This document shows, in pieces, positions 33,802 to 34,069 of a DNA stretch of 34,069 nucleotides. A program made the position numbers and the translations under genes. The notes under the pieces are model-generated. The model saw only the letters and a list, made by a program, of their open reading frames with translations, searched no databases and was not told the DNA's origin. The stretch lies in the NCBI GenBank assembly GCA_003599885.1, contig QZKW01000029.1, forward strand, positions 1-34,069. Direction: 5' to 3'. This DNA is from Desulfobacteraceae bacterium. GTDB lineage: Bacteria > Desulfobacterota > Desulfobacteria > Desulfobacterales > Desulfosalsimonadaceae. The stretch's first letter is position 1. Each line of letters opens with the position of its first letter.

Positions 33802-34069
33802 TGGGAATCGCGCCGAGGCAAGCTCGGCATATCTTACGGGGTGGAAGTCCCCGTCGGGTAAGGGTTAGCCACCCACCCGTATCGAGTCTTGCACCTGTGG
33901 CGGAGTCGGCAGAGAGGCCGACGAACAAGACAGGTGAAGCGTAGACAGAGAATCCTGCAGGCCGCAGGGGGTGTCGCGGCCCCTGAAGTGCTGGTACAGC
34001 TTCGAAATGAGTGAGATGCGGACGCCGAGGGTTTTGCCCTTCGCCGAAGGCAACACAGAAGCATCCGTT
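33802..34069 (+). mobile_element. Candidate 5' RNA region of a group II intron (cut by window end)
   Basis: The stretch is G-rich, structured and non-coding, with short hairpins GCCGAG/CTCGGC (33812-33828) and GGGG-TGGAAGT-CCCC (33838-33852). Phrases such as GTCGGGTAAGGGTTAGCCAC, CGGAGTCGGCAGAGAGGCCG and GGTGAAGCGTAGACAGAG resemble domain I of bacterial group II introns upstream of a reverse transcriptase/maturase ORF (from memory). A GTGYG 5' boundary is not evident, so the left limit is approximate. The maturase gene, if present, lies beyond the window. Confidence 0.45.

Noticed and set aside
1-34069. tRNA, rRNA, insertion-sequence transposases, phage genes
   Set aside because: I looked for cloverleaf-like sequence, rRNA segments and transposase or integrase motifs and found none that I could support.

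Overview
The window looks like chromosome from an anaerobic, metabolically versatile member of the Desulfobacterota (Desulfobacterales-like). The evidence is a very long multihaem c-type cytochrome, a dihaem cytochrome-rhodanese fusion, a sensor ending in a CxxC-type C-terminal domain common in deltaproteobacterial signalling proteins, and ectoine synthesis without the O2-dependent hydroxylase EctD. This taxonomic reading is inference; no rRNA or ribosomal protein gene is present.

Layout. 1-1605: 3' part of an extracellular-type polyhaem cytochrome built of 95-residue tetrahaem repeats. 1634-2093 (minus): remains of a decayed two-gene locus resembling AbiEii-type nucleotidyltransferase pairs. 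2295-4419 (minus): an unknown exported protein and a dihaem cytochrome c-rhodanese fusion. 4566-10044 (minus): a compact operon hemC-ectA-ectB-ectC-ask-YitT, which makes the osmoprotectant ectoine from aspartate semialdehyde, with a dedicated aspartate kinase, a haem-pathway gene in front and a YitT membrane protein at the end. 10556-13639 (minus): a large class A penicillin-binding protein with a clear sigma70-like promoter. 13909-15084: an ornithine/lysine-type decarboxylase. 15481-16938: a periplasmic-binding-protein-like membrane sensor without a kinase domain. 17094-21244: a translationally coupled DUF2339/DUF3999 pair, then a DUF5661 protein (21257-21685).

21652-25528 is the most unusual part. 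It holds two tandem units. Each begins with the 3' end of a DUF5661 gene and a conserved leader module carrying a TATAAT box and a mini-ORF starting MQKLL. Each ends with a DUF2905 gene. The cargo between differs completely: a three-gene HicAB toxin-antitoxin operon in unit 1, and a secreted S1 sulfatase in unit 2. The second DUF5661 is only a fossil end and the second DUF2905 is frameshifted. A third copy of the leader module lies directly before the sensor gene at 15481. A palindromic interspersed repeat sits between the units and recurs inverted near 31.1 kb.

25633-34069: a lipoprotein, a double-domain SagB/nitroreductase-like protein, an alpha/beta hydrolase, a cold-shock-domain membrane protein, an iron-dependent alcohol dehydrogenase, an XRE regulator divergent from a secreted MopE-motif/fibronectin-III protein, a strong hairpin, and at the right edge what looks like the 5' RNA part of a group II intron.
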